From NCBI GenBank assembly GCA_030710605.1, contig CP092870.1, positions 51,783,921 through 51,847,920 on the forward strand: 64,000 nucleotides of DNA. Reading direction: 5' to 3'. Source of the DNA: Cordylochernes scorpioides (lineage: Eukaryota; Arthropoda; Arachnida; Pseudoscorpiones; Chernetidae). This document shows, piece by piece, positions 1 to 9,680 of the stretch. Position numbers and translations under genes: made by a program. Under the pieces are notes generated by a model, which was not told the DNA's origin, searched no databases, and saw only the letters and a list, made by a program, of their open reading frames with translations. The number at the start of each line of letters is the position of its first letter. Positions within the stretch are counted from its first letter, which is position 1.

Positions 1-483
1 GGCTACTCTCCATTTTTCCTGTTGTTTGGGAGGGAACCCATGTCCCTCTTAGACGACGAGAATATCCCAACGGACAGTAACATGGACGATTACGACGAAT
101 ATATAGAAAACTACTTAGATAAAATAGCAAGGACGAGACAGGTAGTCATTAACAACACAGAGAAGACTCAGGAAAGAATGAAAAGAAACTATGATAAAAG
201 ACACAATGAGAAAATCTATGAACCAGGACATTTAGTGGCAGTTTGGACACCAGTCAGGAAAATCGGAAATTGTGAAAAATTATTGAGAAAATATTTTGGC
301 CCATATCGAATATTAAAGAAGCTGTCTAACGTAAATTACTTAATTGAGCCGAAAGATAATCCTGGCCAAGACCCATTGATTGTACATGTCTCAAGACTCA
401 AACCCTATTTTGAGAGAATTGATGAGGTAACTCACGAGGACGTGACGACCTCTGGAGAGGGGGAAGTGTTACATCATGATTAA
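1..483 (+). CDS. pol: Gypsy pol, integrase C-terminal part (partial)
   Basis: This is the end of a Ty3/Gypsy polyprotein. The frame is open from base 1, so the start is off the window. It begins with the integrase motif GYSPFFLLFGREP, typical of the stretch just after the catalytic core. A charged helical stretch follows (about residues 35-75), then a chromatin- and DNA-binding GPY/F module (LLRKYFGPYRILKKLSNVNY, about residues 93-112), ending in LKPYFERI. Family knowledge: this part helps integrase hold the target and the cDNA ends in the nucleus. The reading frame passes through the polypurine tract and 14 bases into the LTR before the TAA at 481-483, so the last residues are LTR-encoded. 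No lesion is visible in this stretch, although the related copy near 17330 is frameshifted. Confidence 0.88.
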   Translation, partial: GYSPFFLLFGREPMSLLDDENIPTDSNMDDYDEYIENYLDKIARTRQVVINNTEKTQERMKRNYDKRHNEKIYEPGHLVAVWTPVRKIGNCEKLLRKYFGPYRILKKLSNVNYLIEPKDNPGQDPLIVHVSRLKPYFERIDEVTHEDVTTSGEGEVLHHD

Positions 484-801
484 TGGCGTATTTCTTATAT
501 TATTCTTAATATATTTGAAATTTAAATTATATATTTATTTATTTTTATATTCTATGATATTTATTTAGAACGGATTATTTAGATTATCATCATTTGTATT
601 TAGGTACAAGTGTGACTTCACTGCTCTCTTTGATGTGAGAAAATAAATAAATTATTCTGGAGGCTACTTAAAGTAGACTTATCTCATTATTCCCTTATAT
701 AAATTTGTAGGATGGTTGAAACACGCTCTGGTAAGATGCAAGACCCAGCACAGGAGAGAATCAAGGCTGAAGAGTCTGCCAAGCCGCAACCTGGTGCAAC
801 A
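467..801 (+). repeat. Gypsy-A1 3' LTR
   Basis: The LTR is 335 bp. It starts TGTTACATC after a purine tract and ends GGTGCAACA, giving the usual TG...CA ends. Near its 3' end an ATG at 712 opens a frame (MVETRSGKMQDPAQ...) that runs to the LTR edge in the pattern KPQPGATI. This matches the gag start of the second family-A copy, where the same motif continues into the internal region. An AATAAATAAATT stretch near 642 may include the polyadenylation signal. Confidence 0.85.
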
Positions 802-814
802 ATATATAAGTAGA

Positions 815-1100
815 TACGAATGACCCGGGCAACGCCCGGTCTTACCCGATTAAATGCTTTTATTCAAATACTATTCGTTACAATTATAAATTGGCGCCGT
901 GGATGTCATTCTTGTATAATATATAAATGAGTTTTAAAAATTGTAAAAAAAAAAAAATGCATCGGCCGGGAATCGAACCCGGGCCGCCCGCGTGGCAGGC
1001 GAGCATTCTACCACTGAACCACCGATGGTTATGAAAAATCCCATCCGTGAGCTTTAGACATACAGACAAACAGACAGAATAAGGCAAATATATAAGTAGA
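815..1100 (-). mobile_element. Non-autonomous Helitron carrying a tRNA-Gly sequence
   Basis: Read on the minus strand, the element begins TCTACTTATATATTTG at 1100 with A as its 5' flank, and ends near 815 with the hairpin CCGGGCGTTGCCCGGG followed by TCATTCGT. The same ends occur in the canonical copy at 5201-5554. The terminal CTAG is not preserved here, where the low-coordinate edge reads TAGATACGAATG. A tRNA-Gly-like gene lies inside. There is no protein-coding capacity, so mobilisation would need a Rep-helicase from elsewhere. Confidence 0.75.
958..1028 (-). tRNA. tRNA-Gly(GCC)-like gene inside a Helitron
   Basis: The 71-nt cloverleaf reads on the minus strand. It has a D-arm with A-box TGGTTCAGTGG, an anticodon loop with GCC, and a T-arm with B-box GGTTCGATTCC. 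The acceptor stem pairs at 2-71 through 7-66 (CATCGG with CCGATG). Position 1 is C where tRNA-Gly normally has G, giving a C-C mismatch with position 72. The discriminator is A. No CCA is encoded, as expected in eukaryotes. It lies in a Helitron next to an A-rich run, so it may be a captured, possibly still transcribed gene or a decaying pseudogene. Anticodon and arms support glycine identity. Confidence 0.8.
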
Positions 1101-1773
1101 TTTACTATTCATTGTTGGCTTTTTATCTTACATTCACTCTTCATTGTTGGCTTTATATCTTACATTCATTCTTCATTGTTGGCTTTTTATATTACATTCA
1201 CTCTTCATTGTTGGCTTTTTATCTTACATTCATTCTTCATTGTTGGCTTTTTATATTACATTTACTCTTCATTGTTGGCTTTTTATCTTACATTCACTCT
1301 TCAGTGTTGGGTTTTTATATTATATTTACTCTTCATTGTTGGCTTTTTATCTTACATTTATTATTCATTGTTGGCTTTTTATATTGCATTTACTCTTCAT
1401 TGTTGGCTTTTTATCTTACATTCATTCTTCATTGTTGGCTTTTTATATCATATTTACTCTTCATTGTTGGCTTTTTATCTGACATTCATTCTTCTTTGTT
1501 GGCTTTTTATATTATATTTACTCTTCATTGTTGGCTTTTTATCCTACATTTATTCTCCATTGTTGGCTTTTTATATTATTTTTACTCTTCATTGTTGGCT
1601 TTTTATCTTACATTTATTCTTCATTGTTGGCTTTTTATATTACATTTAATCTTTATTGTTGGCTTTTTATCTTACATTCATTCTTCATTGTTGGCTTTTT
1701 ATATCATATTTACTCTTCATTGTTGGCTTTTTATCTTACATTCATTCTTCATTGTTGGCTTTTTATATTATAC
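1101..1773. repeat. 32/64-bp minisatellite array 1
   Basis: About 21 tandem copies of a 32-bp monomer with core ATTGTTGGCTTTTTAT. Two monomer types alternate: A ends CTTACATTCATTCTTC and B ends ATTATATTTACTCTTC, giving a 64-bp higher-order repeat. The array begins exactly at the Helitron edge (GA|TTTACT) and ends at TATTATACTAATGATGATGCG. The T-rich strand is open in all three frames because the monomers contain almost no stop codons. I do not regard those frames as genes. Confidence 0.95.
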
Positions 1774-2118
1774 TAATGATGATGCGCGCGCATCCGTGAC
1801 ATGAGGAATTGAGGAATTGATGACATGACGGTGGAAAGACGGTCGTGACTATATATATTAAAAATAATAATAATAATATAATAATAATAATAATTATTAT
1901 TATCATTATATAATGATAATGATCATAATAATGATGCGCGCGCATCCGTGACATGAATGACGGTGGAAAGACGGTCGTGACTATATATGTTGATAATAAT
2001 AATAATAATATAATAATAATATTTATTATTATTATCATTAGATAATGATCATAATGATGATGCGCGCGCATCCGTGACATGATTGACGGTGGAAAGACGG
2101 TCGTGACTATATATGTTA
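1774..2118. repeat. Palindrome block: three CGCGCG units with TAA/TTA tracts
   Basis: Three units of about 125-150 bp. Each has the perfect 14-bp palindrome GATGCGCGCGCATC (1781, 1933, 2059), then CCGTGACATGA, then GGTGGAAAGACGGTCGTGAC, TATATATGTTGA and a TAA-repeat that turns into TTATTATTATCATTA. The last part is itself an AT-rich near-palindrome. No protein or RNA gene is recognisable. Confidence 0.85.
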
Positions 2119-2357
2119 CTAGACGAATGACCCGGGCAACGCCCGTGTTTTACCCGATTGAATGTTTTTATTCAAATACTATTTGTTACAATTATAAATT
2201 GGAACCGTGGATGTCACTCTTGTGAAACGTCCCGCTCTAAACTTTACATGTACATTAGGTCAGCTGGTATTACCCCTCATTTTCACCGCTAGAGGCGCGA
2301 GCGAATTGACTTTTTGTAAATATACATAATTATAAAGATAGAAGCTTCTATAGAAGA
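2119..2357 (-). mobile_element. Short non-autonomous Helitron, type H3 copy 1
   Basis: A 239-bp element. On the minus strand it starts TCTTCTATAGAAGCTTC at 2357 (5' flank A) and ends with hairpin GGGCGTTGCCCGGG, then TCATTCGTCTAG at 2119 (3' flank T). These are textbook Helitron A|TC...CTAG|T junctions without target duplication. It is embedded in the palindrome block. Two further copies are at 4889-5121 and 9445-9680. Confidence 0.78.
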
Positions 2358-2437
2358 TAATGATCATAATGATGATGCGCGCGCATCCGTGACAGCGATG
2401 AGGAATTGAGGAAAGATAGTCGTGACTATATATTAAT
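2358..2437. repeat. Palindrome block unit
   Basis: One further unit with GATGCGCGCGCATC at 2374-2387, the GACAGCGATGAGGAATTGAG variant and GTCGTGACTATATATTAA, lying between two Helitrons. Confidence 0.8.
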
Positions 2438-2962
2438 GACGAATGACCCGGGCAACGCCCGGGTTTTACCCGATTAAATGTTTTTATTCAAATACTATTC
2501 GTTACAATTATAAATTGGCGCCGTGGATGTCACACTTGTGAAACGTCCCGCTGCAAACTTTGTGTCTGAGAAGCGATATTTTTATAGAAAGATGATCTGG
2601 CTTTTGTTTTCTGCTTGAATGAATGTTTTATTGTTAGAATTTTGTTCCTGCGTACAAAATAATGAACTGGTTTCACCCGTGGTCTCTGCTTTTTAGAATT
2701 TTTCACGATATAATTTTGTATCTGATAATCAAACATGATACAGCAATATCGTCATCATCATTTTCTGACTAAAAATATATAGTTTTAATAATTGATTTAT
2801 ATATTTTTTTAAAATAGCCTACCGTCTTCCCCGTATTTTTTTTTACCTATGTATGGACATTTTGGTTTGAATTAGTGAACTACTGCGAATTTGTATACCG
2901 GACATACAAACAAACATACAAACAGACAAACATAAAAACATTCATTTATATATATATAGAGA
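2438..2962 (-). mobile_element. Non-autonomous Helitron, type H4 copy A
   Basis: About 525 bp. On the minus strand it begins TCTCTATATATATATAAATG at 2962, followed by a TGTTTGTCTGTTTGTATG-type stretch, and ends with hairpin ACCCGGGCGTTGCCCGGGT, then CATTCGTC at 2438. The terminal CTAG has been lost in this copy type. A 68-codon frame inside (2530-2736) recurs in the other copies only because the DNA is duplicated. The 5' edge abuts minisatellite array 2. Confidence 0.75.
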
Positions 2963-4680
2963 TTTACTCTTCATTGTTGGCTTTTTATATTATATTTACT
3001 CTTCATTGTTGGCTTTTTATCTTACATTCACTCTGTTGGCTTTTTATATTACATTTACTCTTCATTGTTGGCTTTTTATCTTACATTCACTCTTCATTGT
3101 TGGCTTTTTATATTATATTTACTCTTCATTGTTGGCTTTTTATCTTACATTCATTCTTCATTGTTGGCTTTTTATATTATATTTACTATTCATTGTTGGC
3201 TTTTTATCTGACATTCATTCTTCTTTGTTGGCTTTTTATATTATATTTACTCTTCATTGTTGGCTTTTTATCCTACATTTATTCTTCATTGTTGGCTTTT
3301 TATATTATTTTTACTCTTCATTGTTGGCTTTTTATCTTACATTCATTCTTCATTGTTGGCTTTTTATATTATATTTACTCTTCATTGTTGGCTTTTTATC
3401 TTACATTTATTCTTCATTGTTGGTTTTTATATTACATTTACTCTTTATTGTTGGCTTTTTATCTTACATTTTTTCTTCATTGTTGGCTTTTTATCTTACA
3501 TTTATCCTTCATTGTTGGGTTTTTATCTTACATTCACTCTGTTGGCTTTTTATATTACATTTACTCTTCATTGTTGGCTTTTTATCTTACATTCATTCTT
3601 CATTGTTGGCTTTTTATATCATATTTACTCTTCATTGTTGGCTTTTTATCTTACATTCATTCTTCATTGTTGGCTTTTTATATTATATTTACTCTTCATT
3701 GTTGGCTTTTTATCCTACATTTATTCTTCATTGTTGGCTTTTTATATTGCATTTACTCTTCATTGTTGGCTTTTTATCTTACATTCATTCTTCATTGTTG
3801 GCTTTTTATATCATATTTACTCTTCATTGTTGGCTTTTTATCTGACATTCATTCTTCTTTGTTGGCTTTTTATATTATATTTACTCTTCATTGTTGGCTT
3901 TTTATCCTACATTTATTCTTCATTGTTGGCTTTTTATATTATTTTTACTCTTCATTGTTGGCTTTTTATCTTACATTCATTCTTCATTGTTGGCTTTTTA
4001 TATTATATTTACTATTCATTGTTGGCTTTTTATCTTACATTCACTCTTCATTGTTGGCTTTATCTCTTACATTCATTCTTCATTGTTGGCTTTTTATATT
4101 ACATTCACTCTTCATTGTTGGCTTTTTATCTTACATTCATTCTTCATTGTTGGCTTTTTATATTACATTTACTCTTCATTGTTGGCTTTTTATCTTACAT
4201 TCAATCTTCATTGTTGGCTTTTTATATTATATTTACTCTTCATTGTTGGCTTTTTATCTTACATTTATTCTTCATTGTTGGCTTTTTATATTACATTTAC
4301 TCTTCATTGTTGGCTTTTTATCTTACATTCATTCTTCATTGTTGGCTTTTTATATCATATTTACTCTTCATTGTAAGCTTTTTATATTACATTCATTCTT
4401 CATTGTTGGCTTTTTATATTATAATTACTCTTCATTGTTGGCTTTTTATCTTACATTTATTCTTCATTGTTGGCTTTTTATATTATATTTACTCTTCATT
4501 GTTGGCTTTTTATCTTACATTTATTCTTCATTGTTGGCTTTTTATATTACATTTACTCTTCATTGTTGGCTTTTTATCTTACATTCATTCTTCATTGTTG
4601 GCTTTTTATATCATATTTACTCTTCATTTTTGGCATTTTATCTTACATTCATTCTTCATTGTTGGCTATTTATATTATAA
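2963..4680. repeat. 32/64-bp minisatellite array 2 (longest)
   Basis: About 54 monomers of the same 32-bp repeat as array 1, again alternating A and B types. Some monomers are shortened, for example a junction reading CACTCTGTTGGC near 3030 and 3535. Frames of 601 and 484 codons cross the array. They encode only a hydrophobic repeat (LLAFYLTFILHCWLFIL), are open in all frames at once and have no flanking gene structure. Confidence 0.95.
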
Positions 4681-4888
4681 TAATGATGATGCGCGCGCAT
4701 CCGTGACATGAGGAATTGAGGAATTGACGGTGGAAAGACGGTCGTGACTATATATGTTGATGAAAATCCCAATTTACCTGGTACACCCTGTAGAAGCTTC
4801 TATAGAAGATAATGATCATAATGATGATGCGCGCGCATCCGTGACAGTGATGAGGAATTGAGGAAAGACGGTCGTGACTATATTATAC
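4681..4888. repeat. Palindrome block, two units, with a Helitron H3 5' scrap
   Basis: Palindromes at 4688-4701 and 4826-4839, each followed by CCGTGACA and GGTCGTGACTATAT. Between them, about 4789-4809 carries only the 5' end of the H3 Helitron (AGAAGCTTCTATAGAAGA), preceded by an unrelated sequence ending TACACCCTG. Confidence 0.75.
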
Positions 4889-5121
4889 GAATGACCCGGG
4901 CAACGCCCGTGTTTTACCCAATTTAATGTTTTTATTCCAATACTATTTGTTAAAATTATAAATTGGAGCCGTGGATGTATCTCTTGTGAAACGTCCCGCT
5001 CCAAACTTTACATGTACATTAGGTCAGCTGGTATTACCCCTCATTTTCACCGCTAGAGGCGCGAGCGAATTGACTTTTTGTAAATATACATAATTATAAA
5101 GATAGAAGCTTCTATAGAAGA
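4889..5121 (-). mobile_element. Non-autonomous Helitron, type H3 copy 2
   Basis: Same order as the copy at 2119-2357: the hairpin end CGAATGACCCGGGCAACG at the low edge (terminal CTAG missing) and AGAAGCTTCTATAGAAGA at the high edge. It is followed by TTATGATCATAATG and another palindrome. Confidence 0.72.
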
Positions 5122-5200
5122 TTATGATCATAATGATGATGCGCGCGCATCCGTGACAGCGATGAGGAATTGAGGAAAGACGGTTGTGACTATATATTAA
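5122..5200. repeat. Palindrome block unit
   Basis: One unit with the palindrome at 5138-5151 and the tail GTTGTGACTATATATTAA. It is the host site of the next Helitron. Confidence 0.8.
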
Positions 5201-5554
5201 CTAGACGAATGGCCCGGGCAACGCCCGGGTTTTACCCGAGTGCGTATATATTTTAAAAATATTAAAAAAAAATACTATTCGTTACAATTATAAATTGGCG
5301 CCGTGGATGTCTCTTTTGTGAAACATCCCGCCCCAAACTGTGTGTGTCTTGAAAATATAAAAATAAAAATGTGAACGGAAAAATATGTCCAGGGTAGCCT
5401 AGTGGTCATGGCATGTGCCCGGTAAGCGGAAGGTTGTGGGTTCGATTCCCATCCCTTGACACTTTTTTTATTTTATCCATTCTGACCAAAATCTATCCGT
5501 GAACTTCACACAGTGAACTTCACACAGACAGAATAAGGCAATTATATAAGTAGA
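5201..5554 (-). mobile_element. Canonical Helitron carrying a tRNA-Thr-like gene (H2)
   Basis: A 354-bp element with complete ends on the minus strand: 5' TCTACTTATATAATTGCC at 5554 with flank A, and 3' hairpin CCCGGGCGTTGCCCGGG, then CCATTCGTCTAG at 5201 with flank T. It therefore obeys the A|TC...CTAG|T rule. Its 5' 30 bases match the tRNA-Gly Helitron at 815-1100. The tRNA-like sequence inside lies on the opposite strand to the Helitron. Confidence 0.85.
5387..5460 (+). tRNA. tRNA-like gene, anticodon GGT (Thr-like), inside a Helitron
   Basis: The A-box TAGCCTAGTGG and B-box GGTTCGATTCC are both good. The cloverleaf can be drawn with acceptor TCCAGGG against CCCTTGA (one mismatch), D-stem GCC/GGC and T-stem GTGGG/CCCAT. 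The anticodon stem is weak, with loop CCGGTAA. Position 33 is C instead of the near-universal T, so it is probably a tRNA-derived pseudogene or SINE head and not a working tRNA. It is followed by a T run (5463-5469) that would act as a Pol III terminator. Confidence 0.6.
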
Positions 5555-5689
5555 TAATCCAAATTGTGCCTTATCACACACTATTTTTTCATTTGGCCTT
5601 ATTACCTTGTGTTTATAATCTATGACGTAATGCCGGCGGCGCGCGCCCGTTGGCTGCCGGCGAGCACGTGACCTCCCTGTGCACGCGCA
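5555..5689. other. Unassigned spacer
   Basis: No gene is seen. It is GC-rich near 5630-5680 (CCGGCGGCGCGCGCCCG) and leads into a degenerate palindrome unit at CACGCGCATCCGTGAC. Confidence 0.5.
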
Positions 5690-5874
5690 TCCGTGACAGC
5701 GATGAGGAATTGAGGAGGAAAGACGGTCGTGACTATATATGTTGATAATATAATAATAATAATAATTATTATTATTATTATCATTAGATAATGATAATGA
5801 TCATAATGATGATGAGCGCGCATCCGTGACAGCGATGAGGAATTAAGGAAAGACGGTCGTGACTATATATTAAT
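5690..5874. repeat. Degenerate palindrome block
   Basis: Two altered units in which the 14-bp palindrome is broken (CACGCGCATCC at 5684-5694 and GATGAGCGCGCATCC near 5811-5825), with the TAA/TTA tract and GGTCGTGACTATATATTAATGA preserved. Confidence 0.75.
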
Positions 5875-6387
5875 GACGAATGACCCGGGCAACGCCCGGG
5901 TTCTACCCGATTAAAAGTTTTTATTCAAATACTATTCGTTACAATTATAAATTGACGCCGTGGATGTCACACTTGTGAAACGTCCCGCTGCAAACTTTGT
6001 GTCTGAGAAGCGATATTTTTATAGAAAGATGATCTGGCTTTTGTTTTCTGCTCGAATGAATGTTTTTCTGTTAGAATTTTGTTCCTGCGTACAAAATAAT
6101 GAACTGGTTTCACCCGTGGTCTCTGCTTTTTGGAATTTTTCCCGATATAATTTTGTATCTGCTAATCAAACATGATACAGCAATATCGTCATCATCATTT
6201 TCTGGCTAAAAATATATAGTTTTAATAATTGATTTATATATATTTTTAAATAGCCTATCATCTTCCCCGTATTTTTTACCTATGTATGGAAATTTTGGTT
6301 TGAATTAGTGAACTACTGCGTATTTGTATACCGGACATACAAACAAACATACAAACAGACAAACATTCATTTTTATATATAGAGAGA
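5875..6387 (-). mobile_element. Non-autonomous Helitron, type H4 copy B
   Basis: About 513 bp and closely similar to copy A at 2438-2962 throughout. The hairpin end is at the low edge and TCTCTCTATATATAAAAATG at the high edge on the minus strand. It is followed without a break by array 3. Confidence 0.75.
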
Positions 6388-7703
6388 TTTACTCTTCATT
6401 GTTGGCTTTTTATATTATATTTACTCTTCATTGTTGGCTTTTTATCTTACATTCACTCTTCATTGTTGGCTTTTTATATTATATTTACTCTTCATTGTTG
6501 GCTTTTTATCTTACATTCACTCTTCATTGTTGGCTTTTTATATTATATTTACTCTTCATTGTTGGCTTTTTATCTTACATTCATTCTTCATTGTTGGTTT
6601 TTATATTACATTTACTATTCATTGTTGGCTTTTTATCTTACATTCACTCTTCATTGTTGGCTTTATATCTTACATTCATTCTTCATTGTTGGCTTTTTAT
6701 ATTACATTCACTCTTCATTGTTGGCTTTTTATCTTACATTCATTCTTCATTGTTGGCTTTTTATATTACATTTACTCTTCATTGTTGGCTTTTTATCTTA
6801 CATTCACTCTACATTTTTGGCTTTTTATATTATATTTACTCTTCATTGTTGGCTTTTTATATTACATTTACTATTCATTGTTGGCTTTTTATCTTACATT
6901 CACTCTTCATTGTTGGCTTTATATCTTACATTCATTCTTCATTGTTGGCTTTTTATATTACATTCACTCTTCATTGTTGGCTTTTCATCTTATATTCATT
7001 CTTCATTGTTGGCTTTTTATATTACATTTACTCTTCATTGTTGGCTTTTTATCTTACATTCACTCTACATTTTTGGTTTTTTATATTATATTTACTCTTC
7101 ATTGTTGGCTTTTTATCTTACATTTATTCTTCATTGTTGGCTTTTTATATTACATTTACTCTTCATTGTTGGCTTTTTATCTTACATTCATTCTTCATTG
7201 TTGGCTTTTTATATCATATTTACTCTTCATTTTGGCTTTTTATCTTACATTCATTCTTCATTGTTGGCTTTTTATATTATATTTACTCTTCATTGTTGGC
7301 TTTTTATCTTACATTTATTATTCATTGTTGGCTTTTTATATTAAATTTACTCTTCATTGTTGGCTTTTTACCTTACATTTATTATTCATTGTTGGCTTTT
7401 TATATTATATTTACTCTTCATTGTTGGCTTTTTATCTTACATTTATTCTTCATTGTTGACTTTTTATATTACATTTACTCTTTATTGTTGGCTTTTTATC
7501 TTACATTCATTCTTCATTGTTGGCTTTTTATATCATATTTACTCTTCATTGTTGGCTTTTTATTTTACATTCATTCTTCATTGTTGGCTTTTTATATTAC
7601 ATTTACTCTTCATTGTTGGCTTTTTATCTTACATTCACTCTACATTTTTGGCTTTTTATATTATATTTACTCTTCATTGTTGGCTTTTTATATTACATTT
7701 ACT
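6388..7703. repeat. 32/64-bp minisatellite array 3
   Basis: About 41 monomers of the same A/B alternating repeat. Its right edge differs from the other arrays: it stops at ATTTACTATGAGGAATATATTG, so the CGCGCG palindrome normally found there has been deleted. Confidence 0.95.
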
Positions 7704-7761
7704 ATGAGGAATATATTGAGGAATTGACGGTGGAAAGACGGTCGTGACTATATATGTTGAT
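7704..7761. repeat. Truncated palindrome block
   Basis: Only the distal part of the unit is left (GAGGAATTGACGGTGGAAAG, then GTCGTGACTATATATGTTGATGA). Confidence 0.7.
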
Positions 7762-8274
7762 GACGAATGACCCGGGCAACGCCCGGGTTTTACCCGATTA
7801 AATGTTTTTATTCAAATACTATTCGTTACAATTATAAATTGGCGCCGTGGATGTCACACTTGTGAAATGTCCCGCTGCAAACTTTGTGTCTGAGAAGCGA
7901 TATTTTTATAGAAAGATGATCTGGCTTTTGTTTTCTGCTCGAATGAATGTTTTTCTGTTAGAATTTTGTTCCTGCGTACAAAATAATGAACTGGTTTCAC
8001 CCGTGGTCTCTGCTTTTTGGAATTTTTCCCGATATAATTTTGTATCTGATAATCAAACATGATACAGCAATATCGTCATCATCATTTTCTGACTAAAAAT
8101 ATATAGTTTTAATAATTGATTTATATATATTTTTAAATAGCCTATCGTCTTCCCCGTATTTTTTACCCATGTTTGGAAATTTTGGTTTGAATTAGTGAAC
8201 TACTGCGAATTTGTATACAGGACATACAAACAAACATACAAACAGACAAACATTCATTTTTATATATATAGAGA
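7762..8274 (-). mobile_element. Non-autonomous Helitron, type H4 copy C
   Basis: About 513 bp, nearly the same as copies A and B. The high edge reads TCTCTATATATATAAAAATG on the minus strand and abuts array 4. The low edge has the GGGCGTTGCCCGGG hairpin. Confidence 0.75.
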
Positions 8275-9102
8275 TTTACTCTTCATTGTTGGCTTTTTAT
8301 ATTATATTTACTCTTCATTGTTGGCTTTTTTACTTACATTCACTCTGTTGGCTTTTTATATTACATTTACTCTTCATTGTTGACTTTTAATCTTACATTC
8401 ACTCTTCATTGTTGGCTTTTTATATTATATTTACTCTTCATTGTTGGCTTTTTATCTTACATTCATTCTTCAAGGTTGGCTTTTTATATTACATTCACTC
8501 TTCATTGTTGGGTTTTCATCATACATTCACTCTTCATTGTTGGCTTTATATCTTACATTCATTCTTCCTTGTTGGCTTTTTATATTACATTCACTCTTCA
8601 TTGTTGGCTTTTTATCTTACATTCATTCTTCATTGTTGGCTTTTTATATTACATTTACTCTTCATTGTTGGCTTTTTATCTTACATTCAATCTTCATTGT
8701 TGGCTTTTTATATTATATTTACTCTTCATTGTTGGCTTTTTATCTTACATTTATTCTTTATTGTTGGCTTTTTATATTACATTTACTCTTCATTGTTGGC
8801 TTTTTATCTTACATTCATTCTTCATTGTTGGCTTTTTATATCATATTTACTCTTCATTGTTGGCTTTTTATCTTACATTCATTCTTCATTGTTGGCTTTT
8901 TATATTATAATTACACTTCATTTTTGGCTTTTTATCTTACATTTATTCTTCATTGTTGGCTTTTTATATTATATTTAGTCATCATTGTTGGCTTTTTATC
9001 TTACATTTATTCTTCATTGTTGGCTTTTTATATTACATTTACTCTTTATTGTTGGCTTTTTATCTTACATTCATTCTTCATTGTTGGCTTTTTATATTAT
9101 AC
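8275..9102. repeat. 32/64-bp minisatellite array 4
   Basis: About 26 monomers of the same repeat with more point changes than the other arrays (for example TCAAGGTTGGC and TTCCTTGTTGGC). It ends TATTATACTAATGATGATGCG exactly as array 1 does. Confidence 0.95.
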
Positions 9103-9444
9103 TAATGATGATGCGCGCGCATCCGTGACTTGAGGAATTGAGGAATTGACGGTGGAAAGACGGTCGTGACTATATATGTTGATAATAATAATAATAATAA
9201 TATAATAATAATAATTATTATTATTCTCATTAGATAATGATAATGATCATAATAATGATGCGCGCGCATCCGTGACATGATTGACGGAAAGACGGTCGTG
9301 ACTATATATGTTGATAATAATAATAATAATATAATAATAATTATTATTATTATTATCATTAGATAATGATAATGATCATAATGATTATGCGCGCGCATCC
9401 GTGACACGATTGACGGTGGAAAGACGGTCGTGACTATATATGTT
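9103..9444. repeat. Palindrome block, three units
   Basis: Three units like those at 1774-2118, with palindromes near 9110 and 9257 and a variant at 9386 (GATTATGCGCGCGCATCC). TAA/TTA tracts lie between them. Confidence 0.8.
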
Positions 9445-9680
9445 GACGAATGACCCGGGCAACGCCCGTGTTTTACCCGATTGAATGTTTTTATTCAAAT
9501 ACTATTTGTTACAATTATAAATTGGAGCCGTGGATGTCACTCTTGTGAAACGTCCCGCTCCAAACTTTACATGTACATTAGGTCAGCTGGTATTACCCCT
9601 CATTTTCACCGCTAGAGGCGCGAGCGAATTGACTTTTTGTAAATATACATAATTATAAAGATAGAAGCTTCTATAGAAGA
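9445..9680 (-). mobile_element. Non-autonomous Helitron, type H3 copy 3
   Basis: Same content as 2119-2357, with the low edge decayed (GTTGACGAATGACC) and the high edge CTTCTATAGAAGA intact. It contains the shared motif CCGCTAGAGGCGCGAGCG. Confidence 0.72.

Larger units (their letters stand above)
1..801 (+). mobile_element. Ty3/Gypsy element, family A copy 1 (3' end only)
   Basis: The window opens inside the integrase region of a Gypsy element and runs through its polypurine tract (AGAGGGGGAAG, ending at 466) into the 3' LTR at 467-801. The 5' part lies outside the window. The integrase C-terminus is closely related to that of the minus-strand copy at 17260-17715, so both belong to one family, but the LTRs have diverged. 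The LTR is followed directly by ATAT, the same 4 bp that flank the other copy. Confidence 0.9.

Noticed and set aside
2530..2736. 68-codon frame repeated in Helitron H4 copies (also 5960-6175, 7847-8062)
   Set aside because: No domain, both strands open in some copies. Explained by duplication of the non-autonomous Helitron.
2875..4680. 601-codon frame encoding a hydrophobic, membrane-like repeat protein, with similar ones at 1112, 3257 and 6324
   Set aside because: It is the 32-bp minisatellite read through. All three frames are open because the monomer lacks stop triplets, and there is no gene context.
1101..9102. CRISPR-like spaced repeats
   Set aside because: Repeats are contiguous with no unique spacers, and the DNA is eukaryotic.
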